DNA of 15,847 nt from Desulfobacteraceae bacterium UBA5616 (GTDB taxonomy: Bacteria > Desulfobacterota > Desulfobacteria > Desulfobacterales > UBA5616): contig DIKO01000001.1 in the NCBI GenBank assembly GCA_002423615.1, positions 1-15,847 on the forward strand, written 5' to 3'. Position numbers and translations under genes: made by a program. This document shows, one piece after another, positions 15,365 to 15,847 of the stretch. The notes beneath the pieces are model-generated. The model searched no databases. It was not told the origin of the DNA and worked only from the letters and a program-made list of their open reading frames with translations. Every line of letters begins with the position of its first letter. Positions within the stretch are counted from its first letter, which is position 1.

Positions 15365-15778
15365 TATTTATTACCTCCTTCATTCTTTTCACCACCGCCT
15401 GCACCAGATGCGGCAGTGGCTCCTTTGTTATGCCCACAATCTCCGCATTCTCCTGGAAAAGCGGCAGAAAAACTTCAAAGCCGGACTGGATGTGACGGCT
15501 TCGGCCATTTTCGGGGTCACTTCTCCAAGCATGGCGTTGGCCCAGCTGACGGCAATCGGCCCCACTAGGAATTCGGTCAGCATCACTGTTCGGCAAATAG
15601 CATTTTCACCGCTTGCGCCCTTGTTGGCCCCCGCTTTGAGCATTTGCGCCGTTGCTATGGCGTTCGTTCCCAGCCCGATCAGTTCCACGTCTTCGATGAA
15701 TGCCTCCTTCAAGTATTTGATCAAGGTAGCGCCGACACCACCACCCTGGCCGTCAATCACGCAAATTCGTTTGGGCAT
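15357..15778 (-). pseudogene. DUF3842-family gene with single-base frameshift
   Basis: The first frame runs from ATG 15778 with the family's nucleotide-binding-like start ICVIDGQGGGVG, then LGTNAIATAQMLKAGANKGA, GENAI, VGPIAV and MLGEVTPKMAEAV, but ends early in a non-family tail (RFSRRMRRLWA). The missing end, LPLFQENAEIVGITKEPLPHL and on to 15357, is intact in the next frame. The switch falls at a run of five Ts (- strand; + strand 15468-15472); one more T would restore a 140-residue protein. AAGGAA lies 8 nt before the ATG. The function of DUF3842 is not known to me. A sequencing error, a recent mutation and programmed frameshifting are all possible; the intact second half and its overlap with the CooT start argue that the full protein was functional until recently. 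Confidence 0.75.
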
Positions 15779-15847
15779 CCGTGGGTTTCCTTGTTATGTA
15801 TACACGCATTTTATTTCCATTTCCTGGGTATGCACTTGACTCCAGTG

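Noticed and set aside
15779..15847. End of a further - strand gene at the right edge
   Set aside because: More than one frame is open to the edge for about 12-25 codons and none is recognisable; too short to call.

Overview
The window looks like chromosome from an anaerobic Gram-negative bacterium. The best guess is Desulfobacterota (a Desulfobacterales-type sulfate reducer). This rests on TonB-dependent receptors and a porin (outer membrane), an FmdE-family protein, a CooT-type protein, a DUF3842 protein, and a YedE/TusA/DUF3343 selenium-type cluster. No rRNA, tRNA, CRISPR array, transposase or phage gene was seen. Taxonomy is inferred from gene content only.

Region 1 (about 1-4530, + strand). 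An AT-rich promoter region is followed by a tight gene set: a YedE-family putative selenium transporter, a stand-alone TusA-like protein, a DUF3343 protein with a conserved Cys-rich C-terminal part, a ribokinase-fold NAD(P)H-hydrate-dehydratase-like protein, and an outer-membrane porin. A GC-rich hairpin and a small DUF1858 protein follow. The first four genes are within 12 nt of each other or overlap. The simplest reading is entry and trafficking of a selenium (or reduced sulfur) species: porin across the outer membrane, YedE across the inner membrane, TusA and DUF3343 as cytosolic thiol/selenol carriers.

Region 2 (4690-14764, all - strand). Transcribed right to left, this is a ten-gene cluster: TonB-dependent receptor, class I SAM methyltransferase, FecCD-type permease, ABC ATPase, periplasmic binding protein, TrmO/TsaA-like protein, a previously easy-to-miss 57-aa single-helix membrane protein with a TTG start, FmdE-family zinc-ribbon protein, a second TonB-dependent receptor, and a second class I SAM methyltransferase. 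Most gaps are under 20 nt and two junctions overlap. It is a complete envelope-spanning uptake route for a metal chelate or corrinoid-sized ligand, with three methyltransferase-type enzymes and FmdE embedded in it. The ligand cannot be read from the sequence.

Region 3 (14765-15778, - strand). A 402-nt non-coding leader contains four stem-loops, one a textbook intrinsic terminator with a U8 tract, between the upstream genes and the uptake cluster. Upstream lie a CooT-like small protein and a DUF3842 gene broken by an apparent one-base loss in a T5 run. CooT relatives bind nickel, which is a weak hint about the metal handled nearby. The last 69 bases hold no gene that can be assigned.
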